Origin: Coriobacteriaceae bacterium
Lineage (GTDB): Bacteria; Actinomycetota; Coriobacteriia; Coriobacteriales; Coriobacteriaceae
Assembly: GCA_902363125.1 (NCBI GenBank)
Contig: CABIZD010000002.1
Coordinates: 62,001 to 126,000, forward strand
Direction of reading: 5' to 3'
DNA: 64,000 bases
Part shown: positions 40,163 through 48,341 of the stretch, in pieces
Layout of the letters: each line of letters begins with the position of its first letter
Numbering within the stretch: position 1 is the stretch's first letter
Made by a program: the position numbers and the translations under genes
Notes under the pieces: model-generated
Database searches by the model: none
The model's input: the letters and a program-made list of their open reading frames with translations, nothing else
Told to the model about the DNA's origin: nothing

Positions 40163-40792
40163 ATGCACGAACGCAAGGGCTTCTGGGACAAGAATGCCGG
40201 TCGGTACGACCGTTTCATGCGAAAGGACCGGGCGGCGTATGAGAAGATGTATGGGCTGATCAGGCCGGTGGTGAAAGCAAAAACCGTGCTGGAGGTTGCC
40301 ACCGGCACGGGGCTTATCGCAAAGAGCATCGTGAATGCGGCGGCGCACATCGAGGCTACAGACGCTTCTGCAAAGATGATCCTTGAAGCAAAGCGGGACA
40401 ATCAATCCGCAAAGCTGCACTTTTCCGTACAAGATATGTTCCGCCTGCCCTATGCACAGAAGTCCTTCGAAGTGGTGATCGTGTCCAACGCGCTTCATAT
40501 AGTGCCTCATCCGGAAAAGGCCCTGCAGGAAATCAGGCGGGTGCTGAAGGACGACGGCGTGCTCATCGCACCAACCTTCACCCACGCGGAGAACTCGGTT
40601 TCCGGCAAGGCAAAAGCCTTTTTCATGAGTATGGCGGGATTCCCCCTCCACAGCAGGTGGACAAGCGAGGAATACCTGCGTTTCCTGCGTCAAAACGGCT
40701 GGGCGGTGCAGAAAAGCGCGGTGCTGAAGGCCTCGTTCCCGTTGACCTATGCGGAATGCACGAAATCGGAGGGGCCAGATGTCGTTCTTTGA
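40163..40792 (+). CDS. Class I SAM-dependent methyltransferase (first of three)
   Basis: The 209-residue product has motif I VLEVATGTGLIAKSI, an acidic residue after the second strand (IEATDAS), FEVVIVSNALHIVPHPEKAL and EIRRVLKDDGVLIAPTF. It belongs to the broad methyltransferase group that includes small-molecule and quinone methylases; substrate not deducible. ATG 40163 follows GGGGGCG. The lower GC and Lys/Ile-rich make-up compared with flanking genes suggest transfer from a Clostridia-like donor. The next gene overlaps by 14 nt. Confidence 0.85.
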   Translation: MHERKGFWDKNAGRYDRFMRKDRAAYEKMYGLIRPVVKAKTVLEVATGTGLIAKSIVNAAAHIEATDASAKMILEAKRDNQSAKLHFSVQDMFRLPYAQKSFEVVIVSNALHIVPHPEKALQEIRRVLKDDGVLIAPTFTHAENSVSGKAKAFFMSMAGFPLHSRWTSEEYLRFLRQNGWAVQKSAVLKASFPLTYAECTKSEGPDVVL

Positions 40793-41384
40793 AAACACTC
40801 GCAAACCCGTAGGCCTCGGCGGAAAACTTATGGTTGCCATGATGAATCTGGGCCACAGCCCTGTGGCGCGGTGGGGACTTCGATTTCTACGACTTGCGCC
40901 AAATGCCAAGGTGCTGGATTGCGGCTGCGGCGGCGGGGCGAACATAAAACGGCTGCTGAAAAAATGCCCGCATGGCGTCGTCAAGGGCGTCGATTATTCG
41001 CCCGTCAGCGTGGAGAAGACTAGAAAGCTCAACCGAATTGCAATTCAGGAGGGGCGTTGCGCCGTTCTGCAAGGCAGTGTGGCGGATATGGTGTTTGAGG
41101 ATAGCTACTTCGATGCCGCCACGGCCTTTGAGACCGTCTATTTTTGGCCTGATTTGCCCCGATGCTTCCGTGAGGTCTGGCGGACGCTGAAGCCAGGCGG
41201 GACAATTCTCATCTGCAACGAAAGCAACGGCGATACGGACAAGGATGATAAGTGGACGGAGATCATCGGCGGCATGACCATCTACAAAGACATTGAATTA
41301 AAGGCGTATCTGGAGCAGGCGGGCTTTCACGAGGTGCAGATTCGCAAAAAGAAAAGCTGGCTCTGCGTCACGGCGCAGAAGTAA
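40779..41384 (+). CDS. Class I SAM-dependent methyltransferase (second of three)
   Basis: The 201-residue protein has motif I VLDCGCGGGANIKRLL, KGVDYSPVSVEKTRKL, FDAATAFETVYFWPDL and EVWRTLKPGGTILI. GGAGGGG lies five bases before ATG 40779 and inside the previous gene, so the two are coupled. It resembles UbiE-like methylases of Firmicutes; the substrate is unknown. It likely acts with the first enzyme, perhaps on the same small molecule, which is inference from the operon. Confidence 0.85.
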   Translation: MSFFENTRKPVGLGGKLMVAMMNLGHSPVARWGLRFLRLAPNAKVLDCGCGGGANIKRLLKKCPHGVVKGVDYSPVSVEKTRKLNRIAIQEGRCAVLQGSVADMVFEDSYFDAATAFETVYFWPDLPRCFREVWRTLKPGGTILICNESNGDTDKDDKWTEIIGGMTIYKDIELKAYLEQAGFHEVQIRKKKSWLCVTAQK

Positions 41385-41421
41385 GGGCATCAAGCACGGG
41401 CATTTTTCATCCATCCCGCAC

Positions 41422-41487
41422 ATGGCGATAGACATGACGGTCATAGCGGCTGTGCTGGCGGTAATTATGACAGTTTTTATTCACTGA
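41422..41487 (+). pseudogene. Possible remnant of a membrane protein (21 codons)
   Basis: A 21-residue frame reads MAIDMTVIAAVLAVIMTVFI, a single hydrophobic helix, in the gap between the second and third methyltransferase genes. The frame is open upstream without a start. It may be the last helix of a lost transporter, or a tiny leader peptide. Confidence 0.25.
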
Positions 41488-41498
41488 GGAAGAAACCT

Positions 41499-42329
41499 AT
41501 GAAATGCAAAATTGAGAAAAACACCGTGCAGGAGACGCTGATCCTCCCGCTGTATTCCCGAAAGCTGTGTACGGAGCTGTATCCGAACCTTTACAGGGAT
41601 GAAACAGCGGTTCGTCTGCTCGACCAGATCGACTACGACTTTTCAGAGGCAGAGAAAAACTCCCGCAGCCTGATACAGCGCTTTGGTGCGCTGGAGGTGG
41701 CCATGCGGCAAGGTGATCTTGCTTTCGAGGTGAGGGATTACCTGAAAGGCCACCCCAATGCGGCGGTGGTCAATCTGGGCTGCGGGCTGGACAACACCGG
41801 CAGAACCTGCGACAACGGTAGATGCAAGATCTACAATCTGGACTTCCCGGATGTGATTGCCTTGCGGCAGCAGCTACTGCCCGCCGGGGATCGGGAACAT
41901 AATATCCCCTGCGACCTGAAAGACACCGCATGGTTTGGCAATATCGATGCCTCCGGCGGGGCGGTGTTCTTTGCTTCCGGGGTGTTCTATTACTTTCTGA
42001 CCCAGCAGGTCCGGGAACTGGTGCGGGGGATGGAGGACGCTTTCCCCGGCGGTGTGCTGGTCTTTGATGCTGCCAATCGGACGGCAGTAAAGATGATCGC
42101 AAAAACATGGCTAAAGACCGCAAAAATCAAGGATGTGGGGGCATATTTTGCGGTTTCGGATGCCGCCAAGGAAATCGGCACGTGGGACAGCCGTCTGCAG
42201 GTCACAAGTCGCGGCTATATGCTGGGCTACAACGATTTGAGAGACCCTGCTGTCAGCGGCTTTTTCCGGTTTCTCGCAAGGGTCGGTGACAACGGGATGA
42301 AAATGCAAATCGTGAAAATAAGATTTTGA
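41499..42329 (+). CDS. Class I SAM methyltransferase, leucine carboxyl methyltransferase-like
   Basis: The 276-residue product begins with TVQETLILPLYSRKLCTELY and has AVVNLGCGLDNTGRTCD (motif I of the LCMT/Ppm1 group) and KIYNLDFPDVIALRQQLLP, then FFASGVFYYFLTQQVREL. LCMT-like bacterial enzymes methylate carboxyl or hydroxyl groups of small molecules, often in natural-product or resistance loci. GAGGAAG precedes ATG 41499. It ends the three-methyltransferase cassette; a strong terminator follows. Confidence 0.85.
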   Translation: MKCKIEKNTVQETLILPLYSRKLCTELYPNLYRDETAVRLLDQIDYDFSEAEKNSRSLIQRFGALEVAMRQGDLAFEVRDYLKGHPNAAVVNLGCGLDNTGRTCDNGRCKIYNLDFPDVIALRQQLLPAGDREHNIPCDLKDTAWFGNIDASGGAVFFASGVFYYFLTQQVRELVRGMEDAFPGGVLVFDAANRTAVKMIAKTWLKTAKIKDVGAYFAVSDAAKEIGTWDSRLQVTSRGYMLGYNDLRDPAVSGFFRFLARVGDNGMKMQIVKIRF

Positions 42330-42415
42330 GAGGCAAAAACGAAGCGCATTCACTTTGACGTCGAAGAAGACGGCTTTTACGGCGCATATTGGGCGTGCAA
42401 GGACACGCATACAGC

Positions 42416-42449
42416 AGCGGGCACGGATTCAATTGAAACCGTGCCCGCT
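42416..42449 (+). terminator. Terminator of the methyltransferase cassette
   Basis: AGCGGGCACGG (42416-42426) and CCGTGCCCGCT (42439-42449) form a perfect 11-bp stem with a 12-base loop, about 90 bp after the last stop. Confidence 0.75.
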
Positions 42450-42483
42450 ATCTGATACTAAATTATTTTATCGAACGTCTGTT

Positions 42484-42498
42484 CTATTCCCACTCGAT
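42484..42498. other. Left attachment site (attL), guaA-tail repeat
   Basis: CTATTCCCACTCGAT, identical to 60915-60929. On the minus strand it encodes IEWE-stop, the usual end of GMP synthase. Sequences on both sides differ from the other copy, as expected for an integration core. Confidence 0.75.
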
Positions 42499-42622
42499 AA
42501 CGAGCGCCGCAGCTAGAAAGGCCGCTCACTTTTTTACAATGCAAGCTAACAGGCGTTTCTTTAACGGAATATGGTCCTCATTTGGTCCTCACGCATAAAA
42601 CGAAAAGGTTGATTCGAGATCT
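42499..42622. other. Left end of the element
   Basis: About 120 bp between attL and the first gene. It contains TTTGGTCCTCA-like repeated words (TGGTCCTCA at about 42572 and 42583), which could be integrase arm sites. Confidence 0.35.
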
Positions 42623-43123
42623 TTAATCAGCTGGATCATCCTTCGTCAGACATTTGACCCAGCGATAATTTTCATCATCAAGGCGCGAAACCAACTCATG
42701 GCGATCTCTGTAGCGCAATGCTATAGGTTTAGGAAATAGATCGTCTTTTACAGAAGCAATCAGCTCGCGAGGCGCATTGTTATCTACCAGCGAGATCATT
42801 GCAAGAACGTACCCGCTATAGAGACCATCTACATAGCCTATTTGATGCAAATTTTCAATAAGTAAATCATTCGGCAAGCCGCCATACCCACTTGGCACTA
42901 GGCCTTCTTCTACGAGTTGAGAAGACCAGAGGGACATAATCTCGTCCTCGTCTTTCTTGCTCAGTTTTCCTAGAAGATCATCAAAATCGATACCCTGAAC
43001 TTTATCGTTAAGGTATGCAAACAGGATTCGAATGAAACTCTTAGCCGTCGAAGACAGCTCGCGATTAATTTCTTCCTTTAGCTCATTGGCGACTCCATCG
43101 CCCAATTTCGTTTCTTTATTCAT
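42623..43123 (-). CDS. Hypothetical protein at the left end of the element
   Basis: Not recognised. The 166-residue product is acidic and helical (ELKEEINRELSSTAKSFIRI, FAYLNDKVQGIDFDDLLGKL) with no membrane helix or known motif. ATG 43123 follows GGAAGAGG at good spacing, better than TTG 43153. It lies 66 bp after the duplicated-HTH gene on the same strand and is probably co-transcribed with it. The partner arrangement could be an immunity or phage-repressor accessory role, but nothing in the sequence shows it. Confidence 0.6.
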   Translation of the reverse strand: MNKETKLGDGVANELKEEINRELSSTAKSFIRILFAYLNDKVQGIDFDDLLGKLSKKDEDEIMSLWSSQLVEEGLVPSGYGGLPNDLLIENLHQIGYVDGLYSGYVLAMISLVDNNAPRELIASVKDDLFPKPIALRYRDRHELVSRLDDENYRWVKCLTKDDPAD

Positions 43124-43189
43124 ATCCTCTTCCTTCCCAACAGCTTGCCCCAAAGCAATATGTTCCGACCCGCCAATGGCAGAAACTTG

Positions 43190-44326
43190 CTAAGCAAGCG
43201 CATATCCCCTTTTGAAACGTTCGTCGAAGGGACAGAAATCGCTATAAACATGACCGTCAATAAGCAGCGAACCATTCGGTTGGCGTATCGTATGCTGTCG
43301 AAACTTATCGACATAGTCATCGGACTTATCATGTTCGAAATAGCTGAACCGATCGAGCCACTCGTCGTATTCATCGGCCCGCTTCACACGAGTCTCGTAC
43401 TTCTTTGCCCATTCAAAAAGAAAAGAGTCGGAAACAGGTCCCCTCGCGAGGAGCACTGGGCCGTCTTCCAGCTGAACCGGAATCAACCCATATGAGGCCG
43501 AAAGCTGAAATAATGCGTGGGCCGCTTGGACAGGACTACCGAAATCGGTAAATACAAGCGCCCCTCTCTTCACGCCAAAAGCAGCAGACAGTTTTTGGAG
43601 TGCAGCGAATTTTGGCACCCTAGCCCCTTGTTCATACGAACGTAGCGTTGCAAGGGAAAGATCGGTCTCTCGGGCCAAATCCGGCTGAGTCTTCGCAGGA
43701 GTGCACCGCGCCCTTAGCTCGGGCAGTTTCTTCGACTGCATTCTATTCTGCCAGGGCGTAATCAGTATCCAGGACTCTCGCGGATCGTACTCGTAGCGCA
43801 AGGGAAACTGGGACGGGTCAAAGTCAGCCGCGAAGTTGTCCTTCCATCTTTCATAATCATCCCGGTCGGAGTCGCTCTCAACCTGAGCATACTGAGCAGC
43901 CCATTTCTTCAGGAACGCCTTCATGAAAGATGAAGTCGGCTTGAGCGCAGAATAGCGCTCATTTGCAACGGGCTCGAACCCGTATGTCGCAGCAAATTGA
44001 AAGAAAGCCTGAGCAATTAGGTCCGTATCACTGAAATCGTAGTAGCGAAGCGCCTCGGCTCGTATGCCAAAGGCGTTCGCAAGCCCCTCAAGATGCTCCT
44101 CTTTCGGGGCCGACTTCATCAGCTCGTAATTCCTTAAGGCCGATTCCGGGATTCCCGCCGCCTGCGCAGCCACCTTTCGGGTCCATTTACGCGCCGAGCG
44201 GAGGCAAAACAGCTTCTGAGATAGTTGCTGCCTCCCCCAGCGCTTGCTCGTTTGTTCCCACTCCCTGTCGGCCGCAAACGACGACAGGGCCTCCGAGATT
44301 GTACCGACGTAGTCGACGGCAGTCAT
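43190..44326 (-). CDS. Protein with two XRE-type HTH domains and duplicated module
   Basis: The 378-residue product is an internal duplication. Each half has an XRE helix-turn-helix (KVAAQAAGIPESALRNYE; PDLARETDLSLATLRSYEQG), a segment AFFQFAATYGFEPV / ALFQLSASYGLIPV, and a charged helix ending in YERWKDNF / YDEWLDRF. Two DNA-binding domains in one chain could let a monomer bind a dyad. It is divergent from the excisionase/integrase genes and so is the likely repressor of excision. The N-terminal repeat is preceded by about 45 extra residues. A start at ATG 44326 is used; its ribosome site (GGAGG) is clear. Confidence 0.75.
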   Translation of the reverse strand: MTAVDYVGTISEALSSFAADREWEQTSKRWGRQQLSQKLFCLRSARKWTRKVAAQAAGIPESALRNYELMKSAPKEEHLEGLANAFGIRAEALRYYDFSDTDLIAQAFFQFAATYGFEPVANERYSALKPTSSFMKAFLKKWAAQYAQVESDSDRDDYERWKDNFAADFDPSQFPLRYEYDPRESWILITPWQNRMQSKKLPELRARCTPAKTQPDLARETDLSLATLRSYEQGARVPKFAALQKLSAAFGVKRGALVFTDFGSPVQAAHALFQLSASYGLIPVQLEDGPVLLARGPVSDSFLFEWAKKYETRVKRADEYDEWLDRFSYFEHDKSDDYVDKFRQHTIRQPNGSLLIDGHVYSDFCPFDERFKRGYALA

Positions 44327-44506
44327 TCAGATACACCTCCAAAGAATAGCTGCCCTTAAGTCTACACGCGAAATCTAGTGCGTACAAAAAATGTAGGAGA
44401 TGTGTCCAGATTGGAAATATTCCAGTTTTCGTCGTAGCTAATACCTTTCTTGTACATAATCGAGACAAGGGGCAACAGGTGTCCCATCCTAGAAAGGAGA
44501 CTACAT

Positions 44507-44716
44507 ATGACACGTCAGCTTATCGGCGCGGAGGAGGTTGCCGAGATCACGGGCATGAGCAAGTCCTATTCGTTCAAGCTAATCAAGACCTTGAATACAG
44601 AGCTTGCAGCTCAGGGAATCATGACCATCCCCGGGAAGGTCCAACGCTCGTATTTCGAGGCACGTCTTCTCTCCGCCCCTTCTAAGCAGAAGGCGGCGAT
44701 GACTAATGTCAGTTAG
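44507..44716 (+). CDS. Excisionase-like small DNA-binding protein
   Basis: The 69-residue product reads QLIGAEEVAEITGMSKSYSF and KLIKTLNTELAAQG, a MerR/Xis-type helix-turn-helix common in elements just upstream of the integrase, then a basic segment (RSYFEARLL). AAAGGAGA lies before ATG 44507. The integrase starts inside its end with an 11-nt overlap. It probably directs excision by bending the attachment DNA. Confidence 0.8.
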   Translation: MTRQLIGAEEVAEITGMSKSYSFKLIKTLNTELAAQGIMTIPGKVQRSYFEARLLSAPSKQKAAMTNVS

Positions 44717-45770
44717 CCGCGACAAGAAGCGCGGGACTTGGACGGTTGAGTCTTGGTACCGCAACTCCATGGGCGAGCGCCACAAGAAGACGAAGCGCGG
44801 GTTCGTCTCCAAGAAGGAGGCTGTGGCTTGGGAGCGCGACTTCCTCGCCTCCTGCAACGAACGTGTCGAGGTCACCGTCGAGGCCTTCGTTAAAACCATG
44901 TACGCGCGTGACATCTACCCTCGACTGCGAGTCGGCACCAGGCTCACCAAGGATGTCATTATCGACAAGTACATCCTGCCCATTTTTGGCCCCATGCGCC
45001 TTTGTGACGTCAAGGCTGCGGACGTGGTGCGTTGGGAGAATTGGCTCCTTGAGCAGAACCTGTCGCAGAGCTATCTCCACACCATCTGCAACCAGTTCTC
45101 AGCCATCTTCAACCACGCCGTCCGCTTCTACCGCCTGCCCAAGAATCCCATGTTGGCGGCGGGAAAGGTCGGCTCCAAGCGCCCCGAGAAGGAGATGCTC
45201 TACTGGACCCCTGCCGAGTTCAAGCGCTTCTCCCGGGCCATCGAGGACAAGCCGCTCATCTACCTTGCATTCCTCACGCTCTACCTCTCGGGCTGCCGCG
45301 AGGGCGAGCTCCTCGCCCTCCGTCCGGAAGACATCGACTTCAATCTCAACGTTATCCGTATCCGTCATTCCTACGCCCGCATCAAGGGTGAGGACGTTAT
45401 CGGTCCGCCCAAGACGCGCGCCTCGAAGCGGGACATCGTCATGCCGAGCCTCCTTCGTGAGGAGCTGCATGATTATCTGGCAACACATCCTGAAATCGCT
45501 CCCGTTGACCGGCTCTTCCCCGTCACGAAGCATGCCCTGTCCCACGAGATGAAACGGGGCTGCGAAATCTCGGGCGTCAAGCGCATCCGCATCCACGACA
45601 TCCGCCACTCGCACGTCAGCGCGCTCATCAACAGCGGCTACTCGCCCACGGCGATCGCCGACCGCATGGGTCACGAGACCGCCGAGGTCACGGAGATGTA
45701 CTCGCATCTCTTTCCCTCGACCCAGCACGACCTCGTGGAGGCGCTGGACGAGGTGATGTCGGATGTCTAG
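44706..45770 (+). CDS. int: Tyrosine recombinase (integrase)
   Basis: The 354-residue integrase has an arm-binding beta domain (GTWTVESWYRNSMGERHKK), a core-binding SAM-like domain and the catalytic domain with Arg in LSGCREGELLAL, Lys in PPKTRASKRDIV, HDIRHSH, MGHET and the nucleophile Tyr in EMYSHLFPS. All residues of the catalytic set are present. It should cut the 15-bp guaA-tail core at 42484 and 60915. Its end overlaps the next gene by 8 nt, so integration and mobilization genes form one transcript. Confidence 0.93.
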   Translation: MSVSRDKKRGTWTVESWYRNSMGERHKKTKRGFVSKKEAVAWERDFLASCNERVEVTVEAFVKTMYARDIYPRLRVGTRLTKDVIIDKYILPIFGPMRLCDVKAADVVRWENWLLEQNLSQSYLHTICNQFSAIFNHAVRFYRLPKNPMLAAGKVGSKRPEKEMLYWTPAEFKRFSRAIEDKPLIYLAFLTLYLSGCREGELLALRPEDIDFNLNVIRIRHSYARIKGEDVIGPPKTRASKRDIVMPSLLREELHDYLATHPEIAPVDRLFPVTKHALSHEMKRGCEISGVKRIRIHDIRHSHVSALINSGYSPTAIADRMGHETAEVTEMYSHLFPSTQHDLVEALDEVMSDV

Positions 45771-46212
45771 GCCGATTGTGGACGCCAAGGGACGCCGCCG
45801 CTGCAAGACCATCGCCTTCCGCATGTCGCCCGCAGAGGCGGACCAGCTCGACCTCCGCGTCGCTTTGAGCGGCCTGTCGAAGCAGGACTACATCACGGGG
45901 TGCTTGCTTGAGGGCACTTTCACCGTGGTCGCGACCACCCGCATGCGCAAGGCGGTCAAGGAGCGTGTGGGACCTGTCGTAGCGGAACTTCGGCGCATCC
46001 GGCGCGCAAGAGACATGAACGACGAGCTCGTCGAGTCGCTCGAGACGCTCGCTGCCTTCGCCGGGTCGTTCGCGCCCGAGCGCTCCCCCGTGGAGCTTGA
46101 AGACGCCCTCATCGCAAACCTTGGAATGGGCGACGGCCTCCCCTACCAAAGCTCGGCCGTCACCCAAAAACAAGAGCCCACACATAAGGAGGACCCTGTC
46201 GATGAATCTTAG
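45763..46212 (+). CDS. MobC-like accessory protein
   Basis: The 149-residue product has the MobC-type pattern KTIAFRMSPAEADQLDLRVA, LSGLSKQDYITGCLL, a ribbon-helix-helix followed by a helix, then a helical region (ELRRIRRARDMNDELVESLE). Such proteins help a relaxase open oriT or act as small repressors. It starts in the end of the integrase gene and is followed by a 66-residue gene. The oriT is not identified here. Confidence 0.7.
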   Translation: MSRPIVDAKGRRRCKTIAFRMSPAEADQLDLRVALSGLSKQDYITGCLLEGTFTVVATTRMRKAVKERVGPVVAELRRIRRARDMNDELVESLETLAAFAGSFAPERSPVELEDALIANLGMGDGLPYQSSAVTQKQEPTHKEDPVDES

Positions 46213-46402
46213 CATGATGAATTCCGCCCGACGCCGCGCCGTCTTGCGCGACCACGGCCTCGACCATCCACCGTCAGAGGAAGAGCTGGTCGAACGCCTT
46301 ATCGTTACGGAGCTTCGCCTCAGCCGGCTCGAAGCGCTTGTCTCCGGCAAGACCTGCCCCGTCAATGGCCCTCACCGCCTCCAGTCTCGCGGGGCGGCCT
46401 GA
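46202..46402 (+). CDS. Small hypothetical protein, 66 aa
   Basis: Not recognised. AAGGAGGA lies ten bases before ATG 46202, which is inside the previous gene. The product is basic then acidic helical (RRRAVLRDHGLDHPPSEEEL, VERLIVTELRLSRLEAL). It overlaps the next start by one base. Similar small proteins sit between mobC and replication genes in Coriobacteria elements, but its job is unknown. Confidence 0.6.
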   Translation: MNLSMMNSARRRAVLRDHGLDHPPSEEELVERLIVTELRLSRLEALVSGKTCPVNGPHRLQSRGAA

Positions 46403-47631
46403 TGGGCACACAGAAGCGCGACGACGCCCCCGATCCGCAGCCCCCGGAGCGCCGCTCTCCGCCGACGGTCAACGAGATCGTCGAGGAGCTCAAGTCCCTC
46501 CCCCTGAACGTCGGCTATAACCGGCTCGCGAATGAGCTCTTCAAGACCGGTCCTCTGCCCTGGGACACGGATGTGAGGGAACGCCGGTGGCGCGACTCCG
46601 ACGACGCACGGCTCTTCGCCCTCCTCCAGCAGACAATCTCCCTCCAGAAGGAGAAGTTCATGCTGCTCGCGTTGACAATCGTCGGCGAGGATAACACCTA
46701 CGACCCGCTCGTCGCCATGCTCGACACCCTCACCTGGGATCGCACGCCGCGCGTAGGAGCGCTACTAAGCACCTATCTCGGCGCGGAGAGGAGCACGTAC
46801 GTTTCCGAAGTCGAGCGCATCCTGTTCTGCGAGGGCATCGCCCGCGCCTATCACCCGGGCTGCAAGGCCGACTACATGCCTATCCTGTGCGGTGCCGGGG
46901 GTATCGGCAAGTCAACCTTCACAAGGGCCCTCGCCATACGTGACGATTACTTCAGCGATTCCGTGATCAACCTCGGCGACGTCAAGCTCACAGGCGAGCA
47001 GAACCGAGGCAAGTGGATTGTCGAGATCCCCGAGCTCAACGGCATGTCCGAGCGCTCCGTCGAGAGCGTGAAGGCCGGGATCACACGTCAGGTAGATGAG
47101 TTCCGGGGAGCCTACTGTCGACGGACGGAAGCTTTCCCCCGGCGCGTAGTCTTCGTCGGCACCACGAATGAGGCCGACTTCATCCGCGAGCGGACGAGCG
47201 GCGCAAGGCGCTTCCTCCCGGTGCTCTGCGGCATCGAGCGCACGGAGAAGTCCGTCTTCGACGAGGGCTTTCCTACCGCCATCCGGCAGGCATGGGCAGA
47301 GGCCCGCACGTGGATGAAGACGGGCGACCCCCGTTTCTCGACCGTCCTCACGCCCGAGATGGAGGTCGAGGCGGCCGCACAGCGCGGACGTTTTGTCGAG
47401 GAGGACCCCTGCGTGCAGAAGGTCCTCGCGTATCTCCCCGGCAACACCGACCGTCCCATGTGCACGTTCGAGATCCTCGACAAGGCCCTCCATCTCGAAA
47501 AGACCAAGGCCAACTGCAAGATGGTCAGCCGCATCCTGTCATCGCAGTGCCCTGGATGGGTCCCGGGCAACAAGCGCCTCTGTCCCCCGTACGGCAAGCA
47601 GCGCTGCTGGGTGTACCGGGAGACGGATTAG
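46402..47631 (+). CDS. VapE/VirE-type SF3-like helicase
   Basis: The 409-residue product contains the VapE ATPase: TWDRTPRVGALLSTYLGAER, Walker A LCGAGGIGKSTF, a Walker B-like WIVEIPEL, VFVGTTNEADFI and SGARRFLPV, the standard order of the virulence-associated E family found in elements and satellites. These act as replication helicases; the linked primase domain is not visible, so priming is presumably done by the host or another protein. It is followed by inverted repeats that may be part of the replication origin (47639-47762). Confidence 0.85.
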   Translation: MGTQKRDDAPDPQPPERRSPPTVNEIVEELKSLPLNVGYNRLANELFKTGPLPWDTDVRERRWRDSDDARLFALLQQTISLQKEKFMLLALTIVGEDNTYDPLVAMLDTLTWDRTPRVGALLSTYLGAERSTYVSEVERILFCEGIARAYHPGCKADYMPILCGAGGIGKSTFTRALAIRDDYFSDSVINLGDVKLTGEQNRGKWIVEIPELNGMSERSVESVKAGITRQVDEFRGAYCRRTEAFPRRVVFVGTTNEADFIRERTSGARRFLPVLCGIERTEKSVFDEGFPTAIRQAWAEARTWMKTGDPRFSTVLTPEMEVEAAAQRGRFVEEDPCVQKVLAYLPGNTDRPMCTFEILDKALHLEKTKANCKMVSRILSSQCPGWVPGNKRLCPPYGKQRCWVYRETD

Positions 47632-47638
47632 GGCCGAT

Positions 47639-47762
47639 GGAGGTGCCACAGCATTCCGTTGCGGCACCTCCCTCGCCGCCCCTCACCTGCAAAGTCTCTC
47701 GATGGTGCCAAAGGTGCCATTGGCCCAGAAACTCTTTCCTGTTCTTTGGCACCTTCGGCACC
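47639..47762. repeat. Cluster of GGTGCC inverted repeats after the helicase gene
   Basis: GGAGGTGCC (47639-47647) pairs with GGCACCTCC (47663-47671). Further on, GGTGCCAAAGGTGCC (47704-47718) and GGCACCTTCGGCACC (47748-47762) are inverted copies with one mismatch, each built of two GGTGCC units 9 bp apart. A candidate replication origin or regulatory region for the element. Confidence 0.6.
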
Positions 47763-47854
47763 GCAACGTTTCGCCGCAGCTAGAAGCGTTACCAACGAAG
47801 AAGCTCAAGCGAATTGCCGGTACCCGTGCGGCACCGGCAGAAAGGAAACACACG

Positions 47855-48340
47855 ATGAAACTGATCGAGAAAATGAAATCGCGCCTCGCCGACCTCCTCG
47901 GGGCAATCCCCGAGCACAAGGGCGACGCTGTCGGCTCCGTGCTCTCCCATCTACTGGAATCCGATCCCGGCCTGAGCTTCACGCGAGCAGCGCGGGTCAA
48001 CGAGCGTCCGGGTTTCACACGCGTCGTTCGCGCCGGAATCGCCTACTATGCGAAGCTGGAGTGCAAGGTCTTGAACCCGTTCAAGGAGGGTGGGAACGGC
48101 GTCTACTTCGTCAAGGGCTGCAACGACGACCCCACCGGCATCTTCTTCACCGACACCTTCAACGTCGACGACGTAGAGTACAGCAATGCCATCGCGGCCT
48201 ATCTCTTCGCCTACGGAATCCCCCGCGACGATCTCGTCATGGTACCCATCACCTTCTGGCCCAAGACCTACGAGCGCACGCCTGAGAACATCGCCGCCCT
48301 CCGTGCCGTCGGCGCGCCCCTCCCGAACGAAGGGATCTAA
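47855..48340 (+). CDS. Hypothetical protein of the element, 161 aa
   Basis: Not recognised. ATG 47855 follows AAAGGAAA. The product starts with an amphipathic segment (MKLIEKMKSRLADLLGAI) and has a mixed alpha/beta body (AGIAYYAKLECKVLNPF, GVYFVKGCNDDPTGIFF, VPITFWPKTYERTPEN). It lacks membrane helices and known catalytic motifs. It lies between the helicase and relaxase-accessory genes, so a role in element transfer or anti-restriction is conceivable but not shown. Confidence 0.6.
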   Translation: MKLIEKMKSRLADLLGAIPEHKGDAVGSVLSHLLESDPGLSFTRAARVNERPGFTRVVRAGIAYYAKLECKVLNPFKEGGNGVYFVKGCNDDPTGIFFTDTFNVDDVEYSNAIAAYLFAYGIPRDDLVMVPITFWPKTYERTPENIAALRAVGAPLPNEGI

Positions 48341-48341
48341 G

